Part shown: piece by piece, positions 1-10,399 of the stretch
How the letters are laid out: each line of letters opens with the position of its first letter
How positions within the stretch are numbered: position 1 is the stretch's first letter
NCBI GenBank assembly: GCA_009885795.1
Contig: VFKA01000042.1
Span: 1-59,142 of the forward strand
Origin: Rhodospirillales bacterium
GTDB taxonomy: Bacteria; Pseudomonadota; Alphaproteobacteria; Dongiales; Dongiaceae
Direction of reading: 5' to 3'
DNA: 59,142 bases
The notes under the pieces: model-generated
What the model was told of the DNA's origin: nothing
Databases searched by the model: none
What the model saw: the letters and a program-made list of their open reading frames with translations, nothing else
Program-made: the position numbers and the translations under genes

Positions 1-102
1 CACGACAAGATCGCAGCCCAACTCGCCGCCATCAAGAAGACGCCGCAACTCGTCCGGTCATTTTTCAAGGCGCCAAGCGTAGCCTATATTACCGACTGGT
101 GA
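1..102 (+). CDS. IS630-type transposase, C-terminal fragment (partial at window edge)
   Basis: The plus-strand frame is open from base 1 to TGA at 100-102 and encodes 33 residues ending AYITDW. The stop lies inside a 25-bp sequence (79-103) that is the inverted complement of the terminal repeat at 59038-59062, where the start of a transposase gene is seen. Together these show the right end of an insertion sequence cut by the window edge. The IS630 assignment rests on the N-terminal sequence MKRDGRTLDHKTL at the other end of the window and on flanking TA dinucleotides, the typical IS630 target. No catalytic residues are visible in this piece. Confidence 0.6.
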   Translation, partial: HDKIAAQLAAIKKTPQLVRSFFKAPSVAYITDW

Positions 103-103
103 G
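79..103. repeat. Right terminal inverted repeat of IS630-like element
   Basis: The 25 bases match the complement of 59038-59062 at 21 of 25 positions, including a perfect 13-base inner block (GTAGCCTATATTA). It is followed by TA at 104-105, consistent with TA target duplication. The element ends 6 bases before the stop of the next gene on the minus strand. Confidence 0.75.
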
Positions 104-109
104 TAAGTA

Positions 110-1285
110 CTAACCCGCCAGCGCCGCCGCCAGTTTCCGGTAATCGTCCGGCTCGTTGTAGATCTGCGCCGACACGCGCACCCACAGTGCCTCCTGGAAT
201 GAAACGATCGGAACCTCGATCCGGTGATCCCGCCACAGCCGGTCGTGCAGCGCCTCGGCCGCTTCCGGCGTCGTGCCCGAGCGCTGCAAGCGCTCGGCCA
301 GACGAACAGTCGCCATGGCGGCGCGCATCGCGTCGGGTGCCGCGGCCGGACCGTGGCCGGCCTCGCCAAGGATTCGAACGGCCTCGGCGGCCAAGGCGTC
401 ATTGTGGCGGCGCAGGCTTTCGCCGCCCATCCGCGCATAAAACTCGATGGCGCTCTCAACGGCGAGCCACGCGCTCGGGTCGCGCGTGCCGACCCAATCG
501 AATTCGGCGGTGAAGCCCTCATCGAGGCCGTGCGAGATGACCGGCGGGTGGAGGCCGTCGCGTCTTTCCCCGGCCGCCCACAGGAAGCCGCAACCCTTGG
601 GCGCGAACAGCCATTTGTGCGCATTGCCCACGATCCAGTCGGCGCCGATCGATGGCAGGTCGAACGCGATCTGGCCGGGCGCGTGCGCGCCATCGACGAG
701 CGTCCTGGCGCCGGCGTCCCGTGCCGCCTCGATCAACGCCGCCAGGGGCATGATCAGCGCCGAGGGCGACGTGATCGCGTCGAACACGGCAAGGACCGTG
801 CGCGGGCCGAGGCGCCGGCGCACCGCTGCCACGATCTCGTCCGGGCCATCCACGGGGCAGGGAAGCGGAACCTCGACCAGCGTGGCGCCGGCGCTCCGGC
901 AGGCATGGCGGGCGGCGTTGCGGACCGCGCCATAGCCATGGCTGGTGACAAGAATCTCGTCGCCCGGTGCCAACTTAAGCGAGCCGAGGACCGCATTCGC
1001 TCCCGCCGTCGCGTTCTCGACGAAGACGAGATCGTCTCTGCTGGCGCCAAGAAACGCCGCCAGCTTGCCGGCGGCCGCGCGCAATGCGTTGGGCAGAATC
1101 TCGTGCATGAATCTCACGGGCTGGGATTCCATGCGTCGACGCCAGCGCTCGGCATCGGCGAGCACGCGCCGCGGCGTTGCCCCGAAGCTGCCGTGGTTGA
1201 GAAAGACGATGTGCTCGTTCAGTAAAAAGTGCCGGCGGGCCGAGACCCCGAAAGCCTGGCCTTCCTCGACGGTGTCCTCGGACAG
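110..1285 (-). CDS. Class V aminotransferase-fold PLP enzyme (isopenicillin N epimerase-like)
   Basis: A soluble fold-type I PLP enzyme of the class V aminotransferase / cysteine desulfurase / epimerase group. The N-terminal motif FLNHGSFG, the DGAHAPGQ motif and the PLP lysine in GNAHKWLFAPKG (about residue 224 from the chosen start) are clear. These features are typical of CefD-like proteins; the substrate cannot be told. An upstream ATG at 1384 would overlap the preceding gene by 88 bases. Instead, CTG at 1285 follows an AGGAGA Shine-Dalgarno and lies just after the TAA of the upstream gene, giving 391 residues beginning LSEDTVEEG. I prefer that unusual start; it is inferred, not proven. 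It is probably co-transcribed with the upstream membrane-protein fragment. Confidence 0.8.
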   Translation of the reverse strand: MSEDTVEEGQAFGVSARRHFLLNEHIVFLNHGSFGATPRRVLADAERWRRRMESQPVRFMHEILPNALRAAAGKLAAFLGASRDDLVFVENATAGANAVLGSLKLAPGDEILVTSHGYGAVRNAARHACRSAGATLVEVPLPCPVDGPDEIVAAVRRRLGPRTVLAVFDAITSPSALIMPLAALIEAARDAGARTLVDGAHAPGQIAFDLPSIGADWIVGNAHKWLFAPKGCGFLWAAGERRDGLHPPVISHGLDEGFTAEFDWVGTRDPSAWLAVESAIEFYARMGGESLRRHNDALAAEAVRILGEAGHGPAAAPDAMRAAMATVRLAERLQRSGTTPEAAEALHDRLWRDHRIEVPIVSFQEALWVRVSAQIYNEPDDYRKLAAALAG

Positions 1286-1296
1286 AGCTCGTCTCC

Positions 1297-1635
1297 TTAC
1301 ACCGACGCGTTCAAGGCCGCGATCAGGAATGAGGCCAGGACATAGCCCATCAGCTTGTGAAAGTAGAGGTAGTATTTCGGCCACGCGACGAGGTCGATCT
1401 CATAGTGATGCGGACGTAGGCGCACCACCGGCAGGAAGGTATCGAGACTGTAGGCGATACGCTCGCCCAGACCGTACGCGCCGACCTCGCTCTTTCGCTC
1501 GAAACTGAAAACGACGGTGCCGATCGCGACGAAGAAAGCAACCCAACCGATGGCCATCGAGGGATAGAGCCCGAAACCGGTGAACCCGGCGGCGAGCGTC
1601 AAGACGATCCAGCGCGCGCCGCTCGCGCCCCCCAT
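1297..1635 (-). CDS. C-terminal membrane part of the frameshifted envelope protein
   Basis: An open frame of 112 residues with three hydrophobic segments (around [35 protein letters not shown] and HKLMGYVLASFLIAALNA). It overlaps the end of the 639-residue upstream frame by 37 bases in another reading frame. The upstream frame ends right after GKSREWGA, and this frame continues with GARWIVLTL. One extra G in the G6 run (minus strand, 1628-1633) would join them into one protein with a membrane-anchored C-terminus. It has no Shine-Dalgarno of its own that I can see, so it is more likely the tail of a broken, phase-variable or mis-sequenced gene than an independent gene. Confidence 0.6.
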   Translation of the reverse strand: MGGASGARWIVLTLAAGFTGFGLYPSMAIGWVAFFVAIGTVVFSFERKSEVGAYGLGERIAYSLDTFLPVVRLRPHHYEIDLVAWPKYYLYFHKLMGYVLASFLIAALNASV

Positions 1636-3518
1636 TCACGCGACTTGCCGGCGAAGAGGACGCTCCTGGCTTTTTCCGGATGACCCGATGCCGTCAAGAC
1701 GGCGGCGAGTTGCGCATAGGGCTGCGGCGAGTAGTTCTTCTGCTTGGCGAGCCAGTCGATGAATTCCTTCGGGTCGCGGTGTGATATGTCGGCGCGCGCG
1801 CTGTCCGTGGCTATCGGCTCGGCCTGGGTGCGCGCGGCATCGCTGCTATCGTCGGGGACCGAAGGGGCCGGCGGTTCCGCCTCGAATCCGCCCAGCCTCT
1901 CATAGGTGAATCCCTCGAGATCGACTTCGGCAGGCCATGCCTCGGGCAGGTCCTGCAGCGCGCCGGTACTCACATTCCGGAGCGTAAGCTTGGAGGGCGA
2001 ATTCCATCGCGCCATGGTGCCTTCGTCGGTGGCGAAGGCCCCCGTCGCCAATCGGATTTCGGTGCCGACTCGCAGGCCCGTCGCGTCGAGGGTGCTGAAG
2101 ATTCCCTCGGTCAGATCCAGATTGGCGCCGATCTCGGCGAAGGCGAGGTGAACGGCGCGGTTGAATGTCGCCTGCCTGGCCATGGCGAGAGAGCGGCCGA
2201 TCTTGGCCCCGGTGAAATCGACCGGCTCCGCGAAGGTCGACCCCGTGATCGTCGCGTCGCCATCGATGCGCGCGCCGACCGCGCTGATGGCGCCGGCGAA
2301 GTTCGATCCTTCGTCGATGACGAAGTTTCTGCCGATATGGATCGTTTCGAAATTGGCGAAACCCGAGATGTCGGCGTTGCGGATCATCAGATAGCTGCCG
2401 ATCTCGGCGCCGGACAGGGTTACATCGGCCAACTTGGATTCCGATCGCAGGAACAGGTCGCTGCCGATCGCAACGTCCTCGAGCTGCATCTTTCCCGTTA
2501 CGGTGCTGGCATCGACGACAATGTCGCCGTCGATGCGGGCGCCAATCAGACTGACGTAGGCAAGGTGGGCACCGTCCTTGATATTGAGATTGCCGCGAAC
2601 ATGAAGCCGCCCCATGTCGAGGTCGCCGGTAACGTTGGCGCTGCCGAAATCCACATAGGCGCCGACGTCGCCGTTTGTCAGGTCTATTTCGGCGAAATTG
2701 GCCTTTTCGTTCATGAACAGATCGCTGCCCGCGCGTATGTCCTCCATGGCGAGCTTGCCGGAAAACGTTCCGCCGCCCATCAGCACGTCGCCGCCGATTT
2801 CGGCCCCGTTGAGATTGACCTCTTCGAACTTGGCGTCCTTGTCCAAGAACAGATGTTGGCCGATGTTCGCGCTCGCCAGCTCCAGTTCGCCGGTTACCTG
2901 GGCGCCCGAAAATGAAAGCTGGTCGTCGACCTCGATACCGGTCATGTCGGCGCCGTTCTTGATCGTGGCGCGCCTAACGAAAAGACTCTGCTCGAGGTGT
3001 GCGCTGTAGGCATCGAGGCCGCCCGCCAGCAAGGAATCGTCGAACGCGATCAAAGCCTCGGCCCGGGCGCGGCCGATCTTGATCCGCCCCTCGAAGCTCG
3101 ATTCGTCGAGCCAAAGCTCGTGGCCGATGTCGGCGTTCGACAAATCGATAACTTCGGTGAAGCGCGCGCCGACGATGCGGACCCCCTTGATGGTGAGCGC
3201 CTGCCGGTACGGGTCGTGCAGCAGGATGGCGGCAAGGAACGTCGAACTCAGTGTTCGTTCGGCCGGCCACTGGGCGGCCTCGATGGGTTTCGTGGAACCG
3301 CCGAATTTTTCGGCGAGGTTGGCGATGCGCCCGGCGCAGACCTCGTCCCAGACCCAGCTTTCCTGCATAGTCCACGTCGACCTGGCCGGCTCGGGGCATG
3401 GCTCGCCGGGAAGCACGGGTCGCGCCGCCTCGGCCGGCAAGCACATGACCAGCAGCGCCATCCAGGCGGCGAAGGCCGCCGCCCCGGCTTTGCGCGGCCA
3501 ATGCGAGAACCCTATCAT
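1599..3518 (-). CDS. Exported repeat-rich protein (beta-solenoid-like), N-terminal part of a frameshifted gene
   Basis: Starting at ATG 3518 gives 639 residues with a clear signal peptide ([12 protein letters not shown], then a hydrophobic stretch ending LPAEAA). The body from about residue 85 to 470 is built of imperfect repeats of roughly 20-25 residues with recurring patterns such as GAEIGG, GARIDGD and [10 protein letters not shown]. This resembles pentapeptide-repeat-like beta-solenoid proteins annotated as membrane-associated oxidoreductases; no redox motif is visible. The C-terminal part carries a TPR-like segment ([20 protein letters not shown]) and then stops at 1599 beyond a G6 tract. 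The membrane domain expected next is found in the +1-related frame at 1297-1635. A longer start at 3575 is possible but would precede the signal peptide by 19 residues. Confidence 0.7.
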   Translation of the reverse strand: MIGFSHWPRKAGAAAFAAWMALLVMCLPAEAARPVLPGEPCPEPARSTWTMQESWVWDEVCAGRIANLAEKFGGSTKPIEAAQWPAERTLSSTFLAAILLHDPYRQALTIKGVRIVGARFTEVIDLSNADIGHELWLDESSFEGRIKIGRARAEALIAFDDSLLAGGLDAYSAHLEQSLFVRRATIKNGADMTGIEVDDQLSFSGAQVTGELELASANIGQHLFLDKDAKFEEVNLNGAEIGGDVLMGGGTFSGKLAMEDIRAGSDLFMNEKANFAEIDLTNGDVGAYVDFGSANVTGDLDMGRLHVRGNLNIKDGAHLAYVSLIGARIDGDIVVDASTVTGKMQLEDVAIGSDLFLRSESKLADVTLSGAEIGSYLMIRNADISGFANFETIHIGRNFVIDEGSNFAGAISAVGARIDGDATITGSTFAEPVDFTGAKIGRSLAMARQATFNRAVHLAFAEIGANLDLTEGIFSTLDATGLRVGTEIRLATGAFATDEGTMARWNSPSKLTLRNVSTGALQDLPEAWPAEVDLEGFTYERLGGFEAEPPAPSVPDDSSDAARTQAEPIATDSARADISHRDPKEFIDWLAKQKNYSPQPYAQLAAVLTASGHPEKARSVLFAGKSREWGARAARAGSS

Positions 3519-3643
3519 CGACCCGCATTCTGCGAGATCAAGGCGGCGCCGGCAATGCCCGAACCCCCGGCGCACACATACTTTGCCCTCGACCCGGCGC
3601 CCTGCTTTTGCTTAGGTGCGCCCGGTCGAGAGTCGGCGAATCG

Positions 3644-3673
3644 TGGACGGTTCGTGCCGATCTCCTTTATAAT
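3644..3673 (+). promoter_or_regulatory. Predicted sigma-70-type promoter of the methylmalonyl-CoA mutase gene
   Basis: A perfect TATAAT lies at 3668-3673 and TGGACG (4 of 6 to TTGACA) at 3644-3649, with an 18-base spacer. Transcription would start near 3681, 20 bases before the ATG at 3701. Seen in sequence; function is inferred. Confidence 0.5.
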
Positions 3674-3700
3674 CAGAATGTTGCAGCCGAAAGGGCCGGA

Positions 3701-5851
<2,151 letters not shown>

Positions 5852-5863
5852 GATTCGGGGACG

Positions 5864-8800
5864 ATGGCGCAGACAACGGAACTTCAGATCGCCGAGGCCG
5901 GATCCGACCGGCGCCGCCTGCTGCTCATTGGCGTCGCCGTCACCGCGGCCTGGATACTGGCGGCTGCCCTCTATCTCGCCGCCGACGGGACCGATCTCGG
6001 CGCCTTGCGGCCGGTGGGCGCCGGCGCCGTCGTCGCCGGGATCGTGACGCCGCCGGCCTTCCTGTGGCTGCTGCTGCTGCTGTTGGCCGGGCGGCAAGAT
6101 TCGCGCCGCCAGGTCGAGGCGCTCCGCCTGGAAGTCGAGCGTCTGGGCTATTCCGGCGAGGATGCCGAGACCCGTATCGGCACCGTCGTCCGCTCGCTTG
6201 CGAGCCAGGCGGGGATGCTCCGGCAGAGCACCGACAACGCGGAAGGGCTCCTGGAACGGCTGCAGGATTCCTTCCATGTCCAACTCGACGGCCTGGCCGC
6301 CGCCAGCACCCGGGCCACCGATCTTGCCCAGCGGATCGAAGTGTCGCTGCGCGGGCAATCGGAGGCGCTGACCGAGCAGAGGGAGAAGCTGGTCGATCTG
6401 GCGGGGCGCGAGGTGGCGGCGATGGCCGCCGCTTTCGTCGAACATCGCAAGGCGCTGGTGTCGGCCTCGAAGTCGGATGGCGCGGCGCTGGCCGAGGCCT
6501 TGAGCGAGCAGCGCCAGGCGCTGGCCAACGCCGCCGCGGCGGAAGCCAACGCGCTCATGGGGCAGCGCACCGAGCTTGCCGAACAGTCGCGCCGGCAGGT
6601 CGAGGCCATGACACGCCATCTGGCCGAGCATCGCGACGAAATGGCGCGTGTCGCCGAAAACGAGCGCGCCGCGTTGGCGGCGGAGGCGAGCCAGGCCAGC
6701 GAAAACCTGGCCGAGGTTCTGCGCCGCATCGGCGCCGACGCCTTGACGGCCATGACCAGGTCGCACGAGCAGACGGTAGGCATGCAAGAGCGCTTCGCCA
6801 GCGCCTGCAAGGAACTCCTGGATAATGTCGGGGCCGCCAGCGCGACCCTGGCGGGCAGGAGCGCGGCCCTGGAAAAAGCGACCCAGGCTCACGCCCAGGC
6901 GCTCTCGGGCGCCGGCGATCGCGTCCTTGCCGAGTTGAGCGAATCGGCGGCCCGCCTCGCCGATGGCATCCGCCTCGCCGGCGAGCGCGCCGCCGGCAGC
7001 GCCGCCGATCTGCAATCGACGACGCGGGCCGAAACCACCGCCATGATCGACGCCCATGACCGCGCCATCGCCGAGATCCGCGACGCCTTCGCGCGCCTCA
7101 GCGCCGCTGCCGCGGTGGCGGCGGACAAGGCCGTCGGCGAGGGCGCCAAGGTCGAGGCGTCGATGCGCGAGAAGCTCGAGGCCCTGGTCGGCGCGGTCGG
7201 CGAGGCGGTCTCGCGGTTCCGCGATTCCGCCGCCCAGGTCCTCGAAGAGGTGACCTCGACCACCGGCATGCTGGAAAGCCGCGGCGCGGCGCTGGAACTG
7301 GCGACGCGCAACCAGGCCAAGGAGATCGCCGATACCGCCGACCGCGCGGCCGGCAATCTCTCCGCCACCCTTCAGGCGCGGCTCACCGAAATCGCCGAGG
7401 CGTTCGCGACGGCCGAACGACGCGGGGCCGAGCTTCAAGCGGCGGCGCGCGATCAGGGACGGTCCCTCGTCGCCGCGGCCGAGGATGTGGGGGGCAAACT
7501 GGCCGCGTCGATGCAAAGCCGCCACGACGCGCTCGAAGTGACATTCGGCGGCCTGGAGCGGCGCGCCGGCGAGTGGCAGGCGTCGGTGAAGCGCGAAGGG
7601 GAATCGCTGCTGAGCGCTTCGGATCGAGCCGCCGAGCGCGTCGCGCGCGCCCTTAACGAGCGCGTCGGCGAGATGCAATCGGCCTTCTCCGACGCCGAGG
7701 ATCGCAGCGCCGGTTTCGTGAGGCGGTCCATGGAACAGGGATCGGCCATGATCGATGGCGCGCGCGATTTGGGCGAGCATCTGCTGCGCTCGATCGGATC
7801 GCGGATCGCCGAAGTCGATGCCGCCTTCGCCGCGGCCGAGGCGCGCAACACCTCGCTGCTGGAGGCCGTGCGCGGGCATTCGGATTCGTTGGTCGAGGCG
7901 GCGCGCCGGGCCGCGAGCGAGTTCGAGCGTTCCGTCGAAGGCCAGACCGGCGGCCTCGGCCAGATCGTCGCCCGCATGGCCGAGGAGGTGGGCGGCGTCA
8001 ACGCCGCGATCGAGGCCCAGGCCCAGCGGCTGTCCGACGCCGCCGATCAGGCGGCCCGCGCGGTGCGGGCGCGCGTGGCCGAGCAGACCTCGACCGTGAC
8101 CGAGTATTTCGAGGATCTCTCCGCCAAGGGCGAGAAGGTCCACGACATGGTGCGCAGCCAGACCGAGTTGCTCTCCAAGGCTTCCGAACAGGCGACCATG
8201 GTCGCGGTCGCCATCCGCGGCACCATGCGCGAGCAGGCCCGCGCGCTCACCGACGCCGCCAACGAGGTCTCCGAGCGCGCGACCGACGCCGGCCAGGCGC
8301 TGAGCCGTCAGGTCGACGACATCACCATCGCCATCCGCCGGGCGGTCGAGGAAAACACGAAGCACCTGTCCGAAGCGACCGCTACCGTCGCCACGGGTGC
8401 CGCCGACATGCAGGCGGCGCTTCTTAAGGAGCGGGAGGAACTGACCCGCGCCGTCGAGGACGCCAAGCGCGGCACGTTGGAAGTCCGCGAGTCGCTGCGC
8501 GGCAACCTCGACGAAATCCTGGGGGCTACCGAGCGCGTCAAGGCCAACACCACCGCGGTCAGCCAGGCGCTGCGCGAAGATTCCACGCACCTGGCACAGG
8601 CGTCGAAGGCCGCGGCCACCGAAGCGGAATCGCTTCGGACTATCCTCCAGCGCCATGCCGACGGCTTGGGCCAGGCCTCCGACCAGGCCAACGCCCATTC
8701 GTTGGCGCTCCAGAGCGTGTTGCAGCAGCAAGGCGATTATCTCCGGAATTCGGCCAACGCGGCGGCGCAGCAAACCGGCGCCATCGCCGAAGCGTTTCGA

Positions 8801-10276
8801 ATCAACTCCGGCCAGCTCGCCACGACGATGAGCGAGGCACAGACGCGGATCGAAAGTTCAGGTCAAACGCTCCTGCAACAGGCGCAGCAACTGACCGCGG
8901 CCGTTGACGCGGCGATCGGGCAGGTGCGCGGGCGTCTGGACAATGCCGGGTTGGGCTTGCGCGAACAGGCGGCGACGATCGGCATGGCCATCGATCAGTC
9001 CGTGGACCAGGGGCGCCAGCGCATCCTCGAAACCGGCCAATTGCTCCAAGCCGACATGCAGTCTCTCATCAAATCCATCGCCGAAGCGGTGGGCGGAGGC
9101 AAGGGGGAGGTCGACGAGGCCGGGGTCGCGATGCGGCAGAGCGCGCAAGACTTGTCGCTGGCGATCGATGCCGCGATCGAGAAGGCGGTCGGCGCCGGCG
9201 ACATCATGCGCGATCAAGCCGGAACCATCGCCGAGATCGCCGACCAGGGCGCCGGCCGGGTCGAGGTGCTGCGCGAGGCCGTGGAGGAACTTGTTCAGCG
9301 CATCGGCTCCGCCGCGTCCGACGCGGCGCGTCTCGCGCGCGAGGGTGCCGCCGAGGCGCGCAATGACGCCAGCCAGCTTCTGCTTGCGGCGCAAAGCGTG
9401 ACCGCGGAAGCGGCGGGCGTACGCGATGCCATCCAAATCCGGATGCAGGAGCTCGCCGCCGTCGGCGCGCAGATCGACCGCTTGGTCGGCGATATGGGCC
9501 GGTCGCTGGGCGATCACGGCGCGGAGCTGAACGCCACGACCGAGGCGGCACGGGCCGGAACGCATGCCGTGCGCGAACAACTTGCCGCCTACGCCGACGA
9601 GCTGGTCGAGGCCGCCGAGCGCATTCAGGGCCGCCTGCGGACGATCGGCGCCGAATTCGATGGCCACGCGGCGGGCTTGCTCAAGGCGGCGGACACCACG
9701 CTCGGGCGCGCCGATGAAGTCGGCAAGGCCTTCGAGAAGCAGGTCCGCCTCGTCACCGGCTCCATCGACTCGGCAATCGAAAAAACCGGCACGCTCGTGG
9801 GCCAGGTCCGCTCGCAGGCAGACGACCTCGGCCAGGCCGCCGAGAAAGCGGCCGAGCAGATGAAGAACCTGCAACAGATTCAGCAAAGCGCCTCGCGCGA
9901 CGTCTTCCTGAGCGCGGCCCAGGAAGTGATCGACGAATTGAACCGCCTCGCCGTCGACATCAACGGGCTTCTCGACGAAGACATCCCCGACGACGTGTGG
10001 AAAGGCTTTCAGCGCGGCGACCGGTCGGTCTTTGCCCGCCGCCTGGTGCGCCAGAAAGACAGCTACACCATCCCGGCGATCCAGCAGATGTATCAGCGCG
10101 ACCAGAAATTCCGCGACCTCATCACCCGCTACATGCGCAAGTTCGAGGGGCTCCTGACCCAGGCCAGCAAGGCCGACCCCGAAGACATGCTGCGGGCGAC
10201 CTTCCTGACCGCGGATGTCGGCAAGCTCTATCTGGTCATGGCCCGCACCATCGGCCCTTCGGAGAAGTTGCAGTGA
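5864..10276 (+). CDS. Giant two-TM coiled-coil protein with conserved C-terminal domain (TipN-like architecture)
   Basis: A 1470-residue protein. Residues about 19-41 and 50-75 are transmembrane helices. Residues about 80 to 1340 are almost entirely helical and Ala/Glu/Gln/Arg-rich, with repeated blocks in the pattern SLxEAAxxxGxxLxxSMxxRxxEVxxAFxxAE. The last 130 residues are different: a compact segment (SRDVFLSAAQEVIDELNRLA, DDVWKGFQRGDRSVFARRLV, YMRKFEGLL) that looks globular and conserved. The layout of two N-terminal TM helices followed by a long cytoplasmic coiled coil recalls the alphaproteobacterial polarity factor TipN, but I cannot show homology. It starts 13 bases after the mutase stop behind GGGGAC and is followed by an ABC exporter gene. 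No enzymatic motif is present, so a structural or spatial-organiser role is inferred only. Confidence 0.8.
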   Translation: MAQTTELQIAEAGSDRRRLLLIGVAVTAAWILAAALYLAADGTDLGALRPVGAGAVVAGIVTPPAFLWLLLLLLAGRQDSRRQVEALRLEVERLGYSGEDAETRIGTVVRSLASQAGMLRQSTDNAEGLLERLQDSFHVQLDGLAAASTRATDLAQRIEVSLRGQSEALTEQREKLVDLAGREVAAMAAAFVEHRKALVSASKSDGAALAEALSEQRQALANAAAAEANALMGQRTELAEQSRRQVEAMTRHLAEHRDEMARVAENERAALAAEASQASENLAEVLRRIGADALTAMTRSHEQTVGMQERFASACKELLDNVGAASATLAGRSAALEKATQAHAQALSGAGDRVLAELSESAARLADGIRLAGERAAGSAADLQSTTRAETTAMIDAHDRAIAEIRDAFARLSAAAAVAADKAVGEGAKVEASMREKLEALVGAVGEAVSRFRDSAAQVLEEVTSTTGMLESRGAALELATRNQAKEIADTADRAAGNLSATLQARLTEIAEAFATAERRGAELQAAARDQGRSLVAAAEDVGGKLAASMQSRHDALEVTFGGLERRAGEWQASVKREGESLLSASDRAAERVARALNERVGEMQSAFSDAEDRSAGFVRRSMEQGSAMIDGARDLGEHLLRSIGSRIAEVDAAFAAAEARNTSLLEAVRGHSDSLVEAARRAASEFERSVEGQTGGLGQIVARMAEEVGGVNAAIEAQAQRLSDAADQAARAVRARVAEQTSTVTEYFEDLSAKGEKVHDMVRSQTELLSKASEQATMVAVAIRGTMREQARALTDAANEVSERATDAGQALSRQVDDITIAIRRAVEENTKHLSEATATVATGAADMQAALLKEREELTRAVEDAKRGTLEVRESLRGNLDEILGATERVKANTTAVSQALREDSTHLAQASKAAATEAESLRTILQRHADGLGQASDQANAHSLALQSVLQQQGDYLRNSANAAAQQTGAIAEAFRINSGQLATTMSEAQTRIESSGQTLLQQAQQLTAAVDAAIGQVRGRLDNAGLGLREQAATIGMAIDQSVDQGRQRILETGQLLQADMQSLIKSIAEAVGGGKGEVDEAGVAMRQSAQDLSLAIDAAIEKAVGAGDIMRDQAGTIAEIADQGAGRVEVLREAVEELVQRIGSAASDAARLAREGAAEARNDASQLLLAAQSVTAEAAGVRDAIQIRMQELAAVGAQIDRLVGDMGRSLGDHGAELNATTEAARAGTHAVREQLAAYADELVEAAERIQGRLRTIGAEFDGHAAGLLKAADTTLGRADEVGKAFEKQVRLVTGSIDSAIEKTGTLVGQVRSQADDLGQAAEKAAEQMKNLQQIQQSASRDVFLSAAQEVIDELNRLAVDINGLLDEDIPDDVWKGFQRGDRSVFARRLVRQKDSYTIPAIQQMYQRDQKFRDLITRYMRKFEGLLTQASKADPEDMLRATFLTADVGKLYLVMARTIGPSEKLQ

Positions 10277-10309
10277 GTGCCGGTTTGGCGACGATTCATT
10301 CAAACGGGC

Positions 10310-10380
10310 TGTCATTCCGGCGCAAGCCGGAATCCATCGAGCCGCATCGCGGTGGGTCCCGGCTTTCGCCGGGACGACAG
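10310..10380. repeat. Dispersed palindromic repeat, TGTCAT family copy 1
   Basis: The segment begins TGTCATTCCGG and contains two hairpins (TTCCGGCGCAAGCCGGAA, and GTCCCGGCTTTCGCCGGGAC). It ends ACGACAG. It belongs to the same family as 13205-13282, 33428-33504 and 51605-51635, all bounded by TGTCAT or its complement. It lies between the coiled-coil gene and the start of the ABC exporter. Confidence 0.7.
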
Positions 10381-10399
10381 GGGAGCGCCGGCGGTCCGC

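Noticed and set aside
3576-3700. A cobalamin riboswitch before the B12-dependent mutase
   Set aside because: The gap is too short for one, and no B12-box-like conserved core was seen; a plain promoter is enough.
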